This document shows, one piece after another, positions 1 to 6,239 of a stretch of DNA of 9,254 nucleotides. Within the stretch, counting starts at the first letter, position 1, and the number at the start of each line of letters is the position of its first letter. The DNA is taken from the NCBI GenBank assembly GCA_905210385.1, contig CAJLWS010000048.1:1-9254 (forward strand), read 5' to 3'. The notes beneath the pieces were generated by a model. That model had not been told where the DNA came from. It ran no database searches and was given only the letters and a program-made list of their open reading frames with translations. The DNA comes from an uncultured Eubacteriales bacterium (GTDB lineage Bacteria > Bacillota > Clostridia > Oscillospirales > Oscillospiraceae). The position numbers and the translations under genes were made by a program.

Positions 1-3
1 CCC

Positions 4-32
4 ATTTGAGTAACTCCTCTTCTCAAATTTTT
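4..32 (+). terminator. Probable intrinsic terminator of an upstream gene
   Basis: A perfect 7-bp inverted repeat, ATTTGAG (4-10) with CTCAAAT (22-28), has an 11-nt loop and runs directly into TTTTT (28-32). This is the shape of a rho-independent terminator for a plus-strand gene lying before the window. The stem is AT-rich and short, so it would be weak. No gene end is visible to support it. Confidence 0.35.
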
Positions 33-71
33 CCCTACAACTTCTTGACACCGTCACCAAGCTGGGCGTCC

Positions 72-100
72 TTGCGTACATATCAAAACCATGATATGAT
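72..100 (+). promoter_or_regulatory. Sigma-A-type promoter of yifB (extended -10)
   Basis: The -35 element is TTGCGT (72-77), followed by a 17-bp spacer and the -10 element TATGAT (95-100). A TGn extension (92-94) precedes the -10. Transcription would start near 107, at the edge of the ribosome binding site AAGGAGG (108-114), so the mRNA would have a very short leader. A stray TTGACA at 45-50 has no -10 partner at a usable distance. Confidence 0.55.
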
Positions 101-122
101 AAGAACCAAGGAGGCGAGGGAC

Positions 123-1646
123 ATGGTCTGCAATGTGCTTTCCTTGGGACTTCATGGGGTTTCCGGTTATCTGGTGGGAGCTGAGTGCGCTCTGTCCAGT
201 GGACTACCAGCCTTTGATGTGGTGGGGCTTCCTGATACAGCGGTGAAGGAGGCACGGGAGCGCGTACGCTCTGCTATCAAGTCCAGTGGTTTCGAATTTC
301 CCGTTTCCCGCATCACGGTGAACCTAGCCCCGGCAGACCGAAAAAAAGCCGGAACGGTCTATGATTTACCCATCTTAGTGGGCATCCTTGCCGCAAGCGG
401 ACAGATAAAGCTTCATGGGATGGAGGATGCGGCCCTTTTGGGTGAGCTATCCCTATCCGGAAAGCTGCGGCCAGTATCCGGTGTGCTGCCTATGGCACTG
501 GCCGCTCAACGGGCTGGGCTGCGCCGCCTGTTTGTCCCGGCAGATAACGCTCCAGAGGCCACCTTGGCGGACGGTCTGGAGATCTATCCGGTGGAAACGG
601 TGAGCGAACTGGTAGCTCACTTGCGCGGGGAACAGGCGATCTCTCCCGCTGCTATGTGGCAGCCCCTAGGAGCTCCGATAACTATGCCGGATTTCAGCGA
701 TGTGAAGGGGCAGGAGGAAACACGAAGGGCCCTAGAGGTAGCTGCGGCGGGCGGGCATCACGTCCTGATGTCAGGCAGTCCCGGCTCCGGCAAGTCTATG
801 ATGGCCAAGCGGCTGCCCTCCATCCTGCCAAGCCTTACCCGTGAAGAGGCTCTGGAGTGCACAGAGATTTACTCTGTGCTGGGACTGACCAGCCGGGAGC
901 ACCCTATGGTATTGCGCCGCCCGTTCCGGGCCCCTCATCATACGATTTCTCCGGTGGGTATGGCCGGAGGAGGCAGCGGACTGCGGCCGGGAGAGATCTC
1001 CATGGCACACAATGGGGTATTGTTTCTGGATGAGCTCCCTGAGTTCGATCCCGGAGTGCTGGAGGTGCTGAGGCAACCTCTGGAAGACGGGCAGGCACAG
1101 ATCACCCGTGTGTCCGGCTCTGTGACCTATCCCAGCCGATTCATGTTGGTATGCGCCATGAACCCCTGCCGGTGCGGCTGGTATGGGCATCCCTCTGGAC
1201 GATGTACCTGCACAGAACAGTCGATCCGCCGTTATCTGGGCCGGCTGTCCGGGCCTCTGTTGGACCGAATTGATATCTGCGTAGACGTTCCGGCCCTAGA
1301 GTACGAGGAACTGGCCTCATCGGAAGGGACAGGTGAGCCATCCAGCGCCATTCGGGCCAGGGTCAATGCGGCCCGGGCTAAGCAAACCGCCCGTTTTGGT
1401 CCGAACGGCCCAGTCTGCAACGCCCAAATGGGGCCTCAGCATTTAAGGAAATACTGTCGGCTGGACGAGGACTGTCAGAAGCTGATCCAAGGAGCCTATG
1501 AGCGTCTTGGGCTTACTGCCCGCAGTTATGACCGGGTGCTCCGGGTGGCGAGGACCATTGCAGACCTGGATGGAGCGCGGGATATTGCCCTTTCTCATCT
1601 GGCAGAAGCGCTGCAGTATCGGCCACCGGCCTATCTGCGGCGGTAA
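123..1646 (+). CDS. yifB: YifB/ComM-family Mg-chelatase-like AAA+ ATPase
   Basis: Complete 507-residue protein, the usual length for YifB/ComM. The ATG at 123 is chosen because AAGGAGG (108-114) sits 8 nt before it and because the family N-terminus (an LG..GYLV..E motif, then GLPAFDVVGLPD) begins right there. The frame is open further upstream, but that part is not conserved-looking and overlaps the promoter. Domains: N-terminal ChlI/Lon-S5-like fold, about residues 1-125; AAA+ magnesium-chelatase domain, about 190-395, with Walker A GSPGSGKS (218-225) and Walker B VLFLDE (299-304); C-terminal Mg-chelatase domain, about 405-500. The cysteine-containing insert after the MNPC motif is typical of the family. 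Known role of the family: ComM is a hexameric helicase promoting branch migration during natural transformation in Gram-negatives. Its role in Clostridia is not established, and it does not make chlorophyll. Cytoplasmic. No partner gene is visible downstream on the same strand. Confidence 0.93.
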   Translation: MVCNVLSLGLHGVSGYLVGAECALSSGLPAFDVVGLPDTAVKEARERVRSAIKSSGFEFPVSRITVNLAPADRKKAGTVYDLPILVGILAASGQIKLHGMEDAALLGELSLSGKLRPVSGVLPMALAAQRAGLRRLFVPADNAPEATLADGLEIYPVETVSELVAHLRGEQAISPAAMWQPLGAPITMPDFSDVKGQEETRRALEVAAAGGHHVLMSGSPGSGKSMMAKRLPSILPSLTREEALECTEIYSVLGLTSREHPMVLRRPFRAPHHTISPVGMAGGGSGLRPGEISMAHNGVLFLDELPEFDPGVLEVLRQPLEDGQAQITRVSGSVTYPSRFMLVCAMNPCRCGWYGHPSGRCTCTEQSIRRYLGRLSGPLLDRIDICVDVPALEYEELASSEGTGEPSSAIRARVNAARAKQTARFGPNGPVCNAQMGPQHLRKYCRLDEDCQKLIQGAYERLGLTARSYDRVLRVARTIADLDGARDIALSHLAEALQYRPPAYLRR

Positions 1647-1985
1647 TCCTCCAGGTCACCGCAGGAGGCGGGCCAGCGGATTTTCCAAGGGAGTTCTAGG
1701 TCTCCCTCTGTGCTTCAGGTCGGTAAAAGCCAGATAGGCCTCAATCTAAATCCTATTAGCGATAGGGAGCTAATCCAGGTTCGCAAGAGACAGGAGGCCC
1801 AGATAGGAGCCTGTTGCAAAATACGTTTTTTCGATCCCAAGCATAAAACTGGCGCGCAAAATTATTAGCAAAATTCAATTCTATGGTTTCTTGCCGATTT
1901 TTCATCTGCTTGTTTCTCCGCAATCCTATTTTACAGCAGGATTTTCCGGTGGCCGCATGCCTGTGTGCTGCCAAAAGGCCGCCCA
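1647..1985. other. Intergenic region, no convincing gene
   Basis: This 339-nt gap lies between the yifB stop and the stop of the convergent Spo0A_C-like gene. A minus-strand stretch of 29 sense codons ending at a TGA (1656-1658), reading EAYLAFTDLKHRG in part, looks mildly protein-like. It has no start or ribosome site and matches nothing I recognise, so it may be a gene remnant. Short inverted repeats are present: ATTAGC/GCTAAT around 1757-1776 and AATCCT (1922-1927) with AGGATT (1938-1943). None has a proper T-tract. The stretch from about 1740 onward is visibly AT-richer than yifB. Confidence 0.5.
1688..1707 (+). terminator. Weak candidate terminator downstream of yifB
   Basis: AGGGAG (1688-1693) pairs perfectly with CTCCCT (1702-1707) across an 8-nt loop, about 40 nt after the yifB stop codon. 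The following bases (CTGTGCTTC) are only pyrimidine-rich, not a T-run. The location fits a terminator, but the structure alone is not decisive. Confidence 0.2.
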
Positions 1986-2315
1986 TCATAGCCTCAGGGT
2001 ATATGACAAGATCGCTAGCAGCCGTGCGGTACCAGGTCTTTGCGCTAAAGGCTTTCCGGCTATCTCCTCCAGAAGGGGGCGGTTCTCTCTCCAAATTACC
2101 GCTCCCACGGTTCGAATATTTCGCTCCACTGCCGTCCAACTGGTACCATACCTCTCAGCCACATCCGGGTAGACCCACTTCGTAACCATCAGCAACCGCT
2201 CTGGTTCTTCCGCGCACAGCTGCACGGCATAGGCTGTATACCAAAATCCGCAATAGTTTGTGGTTACCCCCAAGCGGTGCAGTAAATGATAAACTTCCAG
2301 ATAATTATTTTCCAT
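1986..2315 (-). CDS. Stand-alone Spo0A C-terminal-domain (DNA-binding) protein
   Basis: A 109-residue protein made almost entirely of one Spo0A_C-like domain. Visible hallmarks, by recall of the Spo0A effector domain: an LHRLGV start (residues 12-17), TKWVYPDVA (45-53, compare TK.LYPDIA), the recognition-helix motif VERNIR (63-68, compare VERAIR), a tryptophan at 75 and a C-terminal LRL. It has no receiver domain, so it cannot be switched by phosphorylation as Spo0A is. The ATG at 2315 follows AGGTGAGG at a usable distance. It lies 11 nt after the XRE-like gene and is probably co-transcribed with it. Likely role (inference): a small DNA-binding regulator recognising a Spo0A-box-like sequence, perhaps competing with or modulating Spo0A. 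Its targets are unknown. The retained DNA-contact motif argues against a decayed fragment of spo0A. Confidence 0.75.
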   Translation of the reverse strand: MENNYLEVYHLLHRLGVTTNYCGFWYTAYAVQLCAEEPERLLMVTKWVYPDVAERYGTSWTAVERNIRTVGAVIWRENRPLLEEIAGKPLAQRPGTARLLAILSYTLRL

Positions 2316-2326
2316 TGGCCCTTACC

Positions 2327-2581
2327 TCACCTGATCTGGCAGCATAATTTTTTCCGAAATGGCCGTACCAAGTCCAGCACCTCAGGATCCTTTCGTCCAC
2401 ACAGAAAGCACAGCAAGGCTGCCGTCGAGAGCCCATATTTGCCTTTCTCTATCTCGAAATAGGACCGGAGTCCTATTTGTAGCCATACTGACATCACGCT
2501 TTTCTTTAGCACTTTCTCTCTGCGCATCTCGACCACATGCCCCACCAGGAATTCCTTTGCCGTCTTTTGATATTTGTGCAC
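2327..2581 (-). CDS. Small XRE/HTH-like putative regulator
   Basis: An 84-residue basic protein. The start is GTG at 2581, chosen because GGAGG (2594-2590 on the minus strand) sits 8 nt upstream. The nearer ATG in the leader runs into TGA at once. Residues about 8-60 resemble a Cro/C1-type helix-turn-helix in layout: F-L-x-x-H-V-V-E-M-R-R-E-K, then a helix pair with W-L-x-I-x-L-R-S-Y, then the common IEKGKY (44-49) and a leucine-rich helix. A short helical tail (V-L-D-L-V-R-P-F-R-K-K-L) follows. The second helix lacks the usual glutamine and polar residues (LKKSVMSVWLQIGL), so DNA binding may be weak or the fold diverged. It lies 11 nt upstream of the Spo0A_C-like gene on the same strand, which suggests one operon. 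Function unknown. The XRE assignment is by pattern only. Confidence 0.6.
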   Translation of the reverse strand: MHKYQKTAKEFLVGHVVEMRREKVLKKSVMSVWLQIGLRSYFEIEKGKYGLSTAALLCFLCGRKDPEVLDLVRPFRKKLCCQIR

Positions 2582-2596
2582 TCACATAACCTCCAT

Positions 2597-2642
2597 ATTT
2601 CGACTGAATTCGGGAGAATCTTATTAGATTTGCTGTCGAAAT
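2597..2642. promoter_or_regulatory. Inverted pair of Spo0A-box-like sites
   Basis: ATTTCGAC (2597-2604) and GTCGAAAT (2635-2642) are perfect inverted copies, 30 bp apart. The right copy lies in CTGTCGAAAT and so contains TGTCGAA (2634-2640), the core of the Bacillus/Clostridium Spo0A box. The left copy, read on the minus strand, is AGTCGAAA, one base off that core. The pair is just upstream of the ribosome site of the XRE-like gene, whose operon encodes a Spo0A-type DNA-binding domain. Binding is inferred, not shown. The same repeat could instead fold in RNA. Confidence 0.45.
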
Positions 2643-2647
2643 GCTAT

Positions 2648-2680
2648 GAGGTATACCTCCTCTTTCTCGGTTTTTGTAAA
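2648..2680 (-). promoter_or_regulatory. Candidate promoter with palindromic operator for the XRE-like operon
   Basis: On the minus strand, TTTACA (2680-2675) and TATACC (2655-2650) are 19 bp apart, a weak sigma-A arrangement. The -10 candidate falls inside GAGGTATACCTC (2648-2659), a perfect 12-bp palindrome of the size bound by dimeric HTH repressors. Initiation near 2643 would put the Spo0A-box-like pair in the first part of the transcript. The palindrome is certain; the promoter and operator roles are inferred. Confidence 0.3.
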
Positions 2681-2925
2681 TAGCGCAACCCATATTGCCA
2701 GGAAGCCAAACCTTCCTACGTCTTCTGTTTCCTTTGCTTTCAAGAAGGCCAACTTCTATGAAATCTATGGGCTATAGTGCAGCGCCGGTTGAAACGGTTC
2801 TGAACACCACGCATTATTTCACGCCCAGTTGGTGAAATTTATTCAGGTCAATCGCAGTTTCTTCCAGGTGGCCACACCGCCTGTTGGCACATTTATTATT
2901 TTTTGATTAAGGATGTGATTTTTCA
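2660..2925. other. AT-richer spacer, no recognisable gene
   Basis: This spacer separates the XRE-like operon from the divergent synthase promoter. It holds a 6-bp stem AGGAAG (2700-2705) with CTTCCT (2712-2717) and a 7-bp perfect inverted repeat ATTTCAC (2816-2822) with GTGAAAT (2832-2838). Short open stretches exist on both strands: about 37 codons on plus ending at a TGA near 2904-2906, and about 30 on minus ending at a TAA at 2816-2814. None has a ribosome site or a family I recognise. They may be relics of a decayed gene. Confidence 0.4.
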
Positions 2926-2954
2926 TTGAAATCCCCGGCGGACTGTGGTATTGT
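2926..2954 (+). promoter_or_regulatory. Sigma-A-type promoter of the LtaS-like gene
   Basis: TTGAAA (2926-2931), a 17-bp spacer, then TATTGT (2949-2954), with TGn (2946-2948) giving an extended -10. The start of transcription would be near 2961, leaving a leader of about 70 nt that contains the 2975-3007 hairpin. TAAAAT (2954-2959) is an alternative -10 but has no -35 at the right distance. Confidence 0.5.
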
Positions 2955-2974
2955 AAAATACACTTGTTAACATA

Positions 2975-3007
2975 AAGCGCCCCCTATTTGACAGGTATGG
3001 GGCGCTT
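2975..3007. other. Strong hairpin in the leader of the LtaS-like gene
   Basis: AAGCGCCCC (2975-2983) and GGGGCGCTT (2999-3007) form a perfect 9-bp G+C-rich stem with a 15-nt loop. The loop contains TTGACA (2988-2993), a consensus -35 hexamer, but no good -10 follows at 16-18 bp. There is no T-run on the plus strand, so it is not a normal terminator of this transcript. On the minus strand it is followed by TTTAT, yet no minus-strand gene ends here. It could be a leader regulatory element or mRNA stabiliser. Confidence 0.5.
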
Positions 3008-3032
3008 ATCCAATTGTAAGTGAGGGATTTCC

Positions 3033-5150
3033 ATGCATCAACCCAGACGTTTACAGCGGTCTGCACCTTCCAGACACAGGGGGCGGCGGGTGAACGGCTC
3101 GCCGTTGCTATCCATCCTGTTCTTCCCGCTGGCCATACTCTACCACGAACTGCTGTTGCGGGCCTTCGACGGGGGAAGCGACTTCTTTACCACCGCCCTG
3201 ATCCGCATTTTCCTGTTCTCCATAGCCGCCGGGCTGGCCATCTTCCTGGTGTTGGACCTGCTGCCCTGGCGCAGGGCCGCCCGCATTGCCGCCACAGTGC
3301 TGCTGGCCCTGGGCACAGTGGTGCTGTGCGTGGAGCGGGGCTGCCGGAGCATGTTCGGGCTGTACTACGGCCTGGGCTTTATGGGGGGCATGGCCGGAGA
3401 TGTGGTGGGCAACTTCGGCTCCACCGTGTGGTCGGTGATTTTGAGCATCATCCCCTTCATCCTTCTGGCCCTGGTGCCGCTGGTGGCCTTCTGCCTGCTG
3501 CGCTCGGCCATCGTCTACGACGAGGGACAGAGTGGGGCGGTGCGCATCATGCTGGCGGCAGTGCTGGTGGTATGCCAGTTGGCGGGGTCACTGACCTCCT
3601 CCCTGGGGGGCGCGAAGAGCTACTACACCTACGAGTTCACCGCCAACACCGCCGTACCTCAGTTTGGGCTGGTGACGATGCTGCGGCTGGAGATTCAGTA
3701 CGCCATCTTTGGCACTCCGGAGGCCCCGCTGCCGGTAATCGACCCAGGCATTCTCCCCTCCGAGTCCGCCGACCCGTCGGACGGGGGAAGTGAAACGCCC
3801 TCGGAGACGCCGGTGGTGTACGGCTACAACACCCTGGACATCGACTTTGACGCGCTGGCCGCAGGCACTAGCGACAGTACCCTTCAGGCCCTTCATCAGT
3901 ACTTGGGCGGACTAACCCCCTCCCAGCAGAACGAGTACACCGGCATGTTCGAGGGCAAGAACCTGATCCTCATCACCGCCGAGGCGTTCTCGCCCTACGT
4001 GATCAGCGAGGAGCTCACTCCCACGCTGTACAGGCTGACCCACGAGGGTTTTGTATTCAACAACTACTACCAGCCCAACTGGACCCAGTCCACCTCCGGG
4101 GGCGAGTTCGCCGTGATGACCGGAATCATCCCCAACTGGTTCGGAAACTTGACGGCCTTCAATGCCAGTGCCGACAAGAACATGGCCACCGCCCTGGGCT
4201 GGCAGTTCCGGGAGTTGGGATACAACGTCCCGGCCTGGCACGACAATGAGTACACCTACTACAACCGGGACGAGACCCACCCCAACCTGGGTTACGACTA
4301 CCAGGGGATCGGCAATGGCCTGGTGCTGGCCACCAACCAGTGGCCCAATTCCGACCTGGAGATGATGCAGGCCACGGTGGACGGCTATATCAGCGACTAC
4401 GTGGAGAACGGAACCCCCTTCCACGCCTACTATATGACGGTGAGCGGCCACTGCAACTACAACTGGGGGGGCAACGCCATGGCCCGGAAGCATCAGGCGG
4501 AGGCTCAAGCCGCCTACCCCGATGCCTCTGAGACGGTGCAGGCCTACATCGCCTGCAACCTGGAGCTGGAGGCGGCCATGACCTACCTGGTGGAGCAGCT
4601 GGAGGAGGCAGGCATCGCCGACGACACCCTCATCGTGCTCACCGCCGACCACTACCCCTACCAGATGGCCGCCGGGGATGTGGACTACTACAACGAGCTG
4701 CGGGGCTTTACCGACACCGAGCGGGATACCTCCCGGTACCGCAATACCCTGATCATGTGGTCGGCCGCCATTGAGGAGCCGGTGGAAGTGGATACCCCCT
4801 GCTCTTCCATCGACATCGTGCCCACGCTCTGCAACCTGTTCGGGCTGGACTACGACTCCCGCCTTTACTCCGGACGGGATGTCTTTGCCACCAACTACGA
4901 GGCGGACCAGGCCTCCACCTGCATGCCCCTGGTGATCTTCGCCAACACCGGCTTTGGCAACAGCTGGATCACCGCCGCCGGGACCTATGAAGCTTCCACC
5001 GGAACTTTCACCCCCAATGAGGGGATCACCGTAGACGATAACTATGTGAGCCTGGTGTCCCAACTGGTCCAGGCCAAGTACACCTATGCTAAGCAGATGA
5101 TCCAGCAGGACTATTATCAGATCCTGGAGGACAGCGGCCTGGAGTGGTAA
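3033..5150 (+). CDS. LtaS-like lipoteichoic acid synthase / phosphoglycerol transferase
   Basis: A 705-residue membrane enzyme. The ATG at 3033 follows TGAGGG (3021-3026) at 6 nt. The N-terminus carries five hydrophobic segments (about residues 24-45, 57-77, 82-100, 134-158, 170-188), as in LtaS. A Ser/Pro/Glu-rich linker follows (about 245-270), then an extracellular sulfatase/alkaline-phosphatase-fold domain (about 305-640). Catalytic features, aligned by eye to S. aureus LtaS: metal ligand Glu317 (ITAEAFS), nucleophile Thr354 (QSTSGGE), Arg412 in YYNRD, His473 (SGHCNY), and Asp539-His540 (TADHYPY). LtaS has Trp in the FWNRD motif where this protein has Tyr410. Known reaction of the family: transfer of glycerol phosphate from phosphatidylglycerol to the growing lipoteichoic acid chain, releasing diacylglycerol. 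It lies convergent with a diacylglycerol kinase-family gene that would consume that product. Alternative: a paralogue acting as primase or making another phosphoglycerol-modified glycan. Confidence 0.88.
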   Translation: MHQPRRLQRSAPSRHRGRRVNGSPLLSILFFPLAILYHELLLRAFDGGSDFFTTALIRIFLFSIAAGLAIFLVLDLLPWRRAARIAATVLLALGTVVLCVERGCRSMFGLYYGLGFMGGMAGDVVGNFGSTVWSVILSIIPFILLALVPLVAFCLLRSAIVYDEGQSGAVRIMLAAVLVVCQLAGSLTSSLGGAKSYYTYEFTANTAVPQFGLVTMLRLEIQYAIFGTPEAPLPVIDPGILPSESADPSDGGSETPSETPVVYGYNTLDIDFDALAAGTSDSTLQALHQYLGGLTPSQQNEYTGMFEGKNLILITAEAFSPYVISEELTPTLYRLTHEGFVFNNYYQPNWTQSTSGGEFAVMTGIIPNWFGNLTAFNASADKNMATALGWQFRELGYNVPAWHDNEYTYYNRDETHPNLGYDYQGIGNGLVLATNQWPNSDLEMMQATVDGYISDYVENGTPFHAYYMTVSGHCNYNWGGNAMARKHQAEAQAAYPDASETVQAYIACNLELEAAMTYLVEQLEEAGIADDTLIVLTADHYPYQMAAGDVDYYNELRGFTDTERDTSRYRNTLIMWSAAIEEPVEVDTPCSSIDIVPTLCNLFGLDYDSRLYSGRDVFATNYEADQASTCMPLVIFANTGFGNSWITAAGTYEASTGTFTPNEGITVDDNYVSLVSQLVQAKYTYAKQMIQQDYYQILEDSGLEW

Positions 5151-5169
5151 GCCGACTTTTCGTTATAAA

Positions 5170-5220
5170 AGCCTGCGGGAAACGCTGTGAAAGCGCTTCC
5201 CGCAGGCTCCTATTTTTATA
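5170..5220. terminator. Bidirectional intrinsic terminator between the convergent genes
   Basis: AGCCTGCGGGAA (5170-5181) pairs perfectly over 12 bp with TTCCCGCAGGCT (5197-5208). An inner CGCT/AGCG stem (5183-5186, 5192-5195) extends the hairpin. On plus it is followed by TATTTTTATATTT. On minus it is followed by TTTTATAA. It sits 20 nt after the synthase stop and 25 nt after the kinase stop, so it can end both transcripts. Confidence 0.9.
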
Positions 5221-5233
5221 TTTCGTTTTCGGG

Positions 5234-6126
5234 CTATACCCCGCAGGCGATGCGCAGTGCGCTGGGCAGGTTGCGCACGGTGGTCTCCTCCCGTTCCCCT
5301 CCGAACTCCCCATCCACTGTCCAGGCCACCGGCCGGTCGCAGCAAAAGGTCACCTGGCTGGCGGTGAACCCCACCACGGCGCCGTCCTCCCGCTCCGCTT
5401 GCTGGGCGTTGAGGGAGGCGATAATGGACTGCCAGTCCTTGGGAGTGCGGGGCGGACGGATGAGCAGCACCTCGAACCGCCCGTCGTCCAGCTTGACCTG
5501 ATCCCGGGGCAGGGACATCATCCCGCCCACGGACAGGGTATTGGATACCATGCCATAGATGAGGTCTTCCGCCCATCGTCCGCAGCCACCTCCATGTGAT
5601 AACTGGGGATGTTCAGCAACCGGCCTGCCCCCTCCAGCACATAGGCGAAGTGCCCCAACAGGTTTTTGGTGGTCTGGGGAGTGGAGTAGGACACGTCAGT
5701 AAACAGGCCGAAGGCGGAAACATAGGTAAACAAACGGCCCCCGGACTCGCCCACATCCACCGACCGAGATCCCCCCTTACAGGCGACCTCTGCCAGCTTC
5801 TCCGTAGACCGGGGCAGCCCCAGGGTCTTGGCATAGTCATTGGTAGTCCCAGTGGGGATATAGCCCAGCACAGGGCGCTTATCCTCCGGCAGGGCCAGCA
5901 GCCCGCGCACCGTCTCGTTAAGGGTGCCGTCGCCGCCGCAGCAGACCAGCCGGTCGTACTGCCCGGATTGCGCGGTGGTCACGCTGGCCGCTTCTCCCTG
6001 GGCCATGGTGGGATGTACTGTGGTTTCGTAACCTTCCCGGGCAAATACCTCCAGCAAGTCAGGCAGCATAACCCGTACCCGCTGGCGACCGGCCTTGGGG
6101 TTGTATATGAAGAGCAGGCGTTTCAT
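5234..6126 (-). pseudogene. Diacylglycerol kinase-family (YegS/DgkB-like) lipid kinase, frameshifted
   Basis: The ATG at 6126 follows GGAGG at 6 nt (a GTG at 6144 is in frame but has no ribosome site). Residues 1-185 are a typical lipid kinase N-lobe: YNPKAG (8-13), the nucleotide-binding GGDGT (64-68), and PTGTTNDYA (91-99). Near 5571 the frame is lost. The first frame adds 16 unrelated residues and stops at 5520-5518 (202 residues). The C-terminal lobe continues in another frame from about 5569 (EDLIYGMVSNTLSVGG) to a TAG at 5236-5234. Restoring one base, for example a G in the GGGC run (5574-5571), gives about 297 residues, the family's usual length. Known role: ATP-dependent phosphorylation of diacylglycerol to phosphatidate at the membrane, which in Gram-positives recycles the diacylglycerol released by LtaS. 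Either a genuine mutation that inactivates the enzyme or a base-calling error. It has its own promoter at 6188-6216. Confidence 0.85.
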
Positions 6127-6187
6127 GATATTCCTCCGAACCACGAAATACGCATATTTCTATGGCGCTAGGCCTCTAAGCAACAAT

Positions 6188-6216
6188 ATTATAGCCAATT
6201 TACAGCTACATTACAA
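6188..6216 (-). promoter_or_regulatory. Sigma-A promoter of the lipid kinase gene
   Basis: Read on the minus strand: TTGTAA (6216-6211), a 17-bp spacer, and a consensus TATAAT (6193-6188). Transcription would begin near 6182, about 55 nt before the ATG at 6126. This is one of the best promoter matches in the window and is still intact although the gene it drives is frameshifted. Confidence 0.7.
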
Positions 6217-6239
6217 GATGTATTCTGTAAATCACCCCC

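Noticed and set aside
6..122. Upstream extension of yifB by 39 codons
   Set aside because: It overlaps the terminator-like hairpin and the promoter, and the family N-terminus and AAGGAGG point to the ATG at 123.
2020..2045. T-box-like GGTACCGC core on the minus strand
   Set aside because: It lies inside the Spo0A_C-like coding sequence, with no specifier stem, terminator or downstream target gene.
2104..2118. tRNA T-arm-like GGTTCGAAT
   Set aside because: No anticodon arm, D-arm or acceptor stem around it. It is part of the codons for the Spo0A recognition helix on the other strand.
1756..2139. Minus-strand frame of about 127 codons partly overlapping the Spo0A_C-like gene
   Set aside because: The overlapped part is clearly the Spo0A_C-like domain in another frame. 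The remainder has no ribosome site and no recognised family.
3020..3793. Plus-strand frame of about 257 codons overlapping the start of the LtaS-like gene
   Set aside because: It is out of frame with the five-helix membrane region, Arg/Gly/His-rich and without domain features. The TGAGGG site serves the ATG at 3033.
3912..5063. Minus-strand open frame (about 383 codons) opposite the LtaS-like gene
   Set aside because: Same effect of G+C-rich codons on the opposite strand. No ribosome site, and composition is unlike a real protein.
5163..5576. Third-frame minus-strand reading of about 137 codons inside the lipid kinase gene
   Set aside because: It runs through the terminator and shows no lipid kinase features. 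The C-lobe is in the frame ending at 5234.
5565..5578. Programmed -1 frameshifting in the lipid kinase
   Set aside because: No X-XXY-YYZ slippery heptamer and no evident downstream structure is seen, and the family is not known for recoding. A simple one-base loss or sequencing error is more likely.
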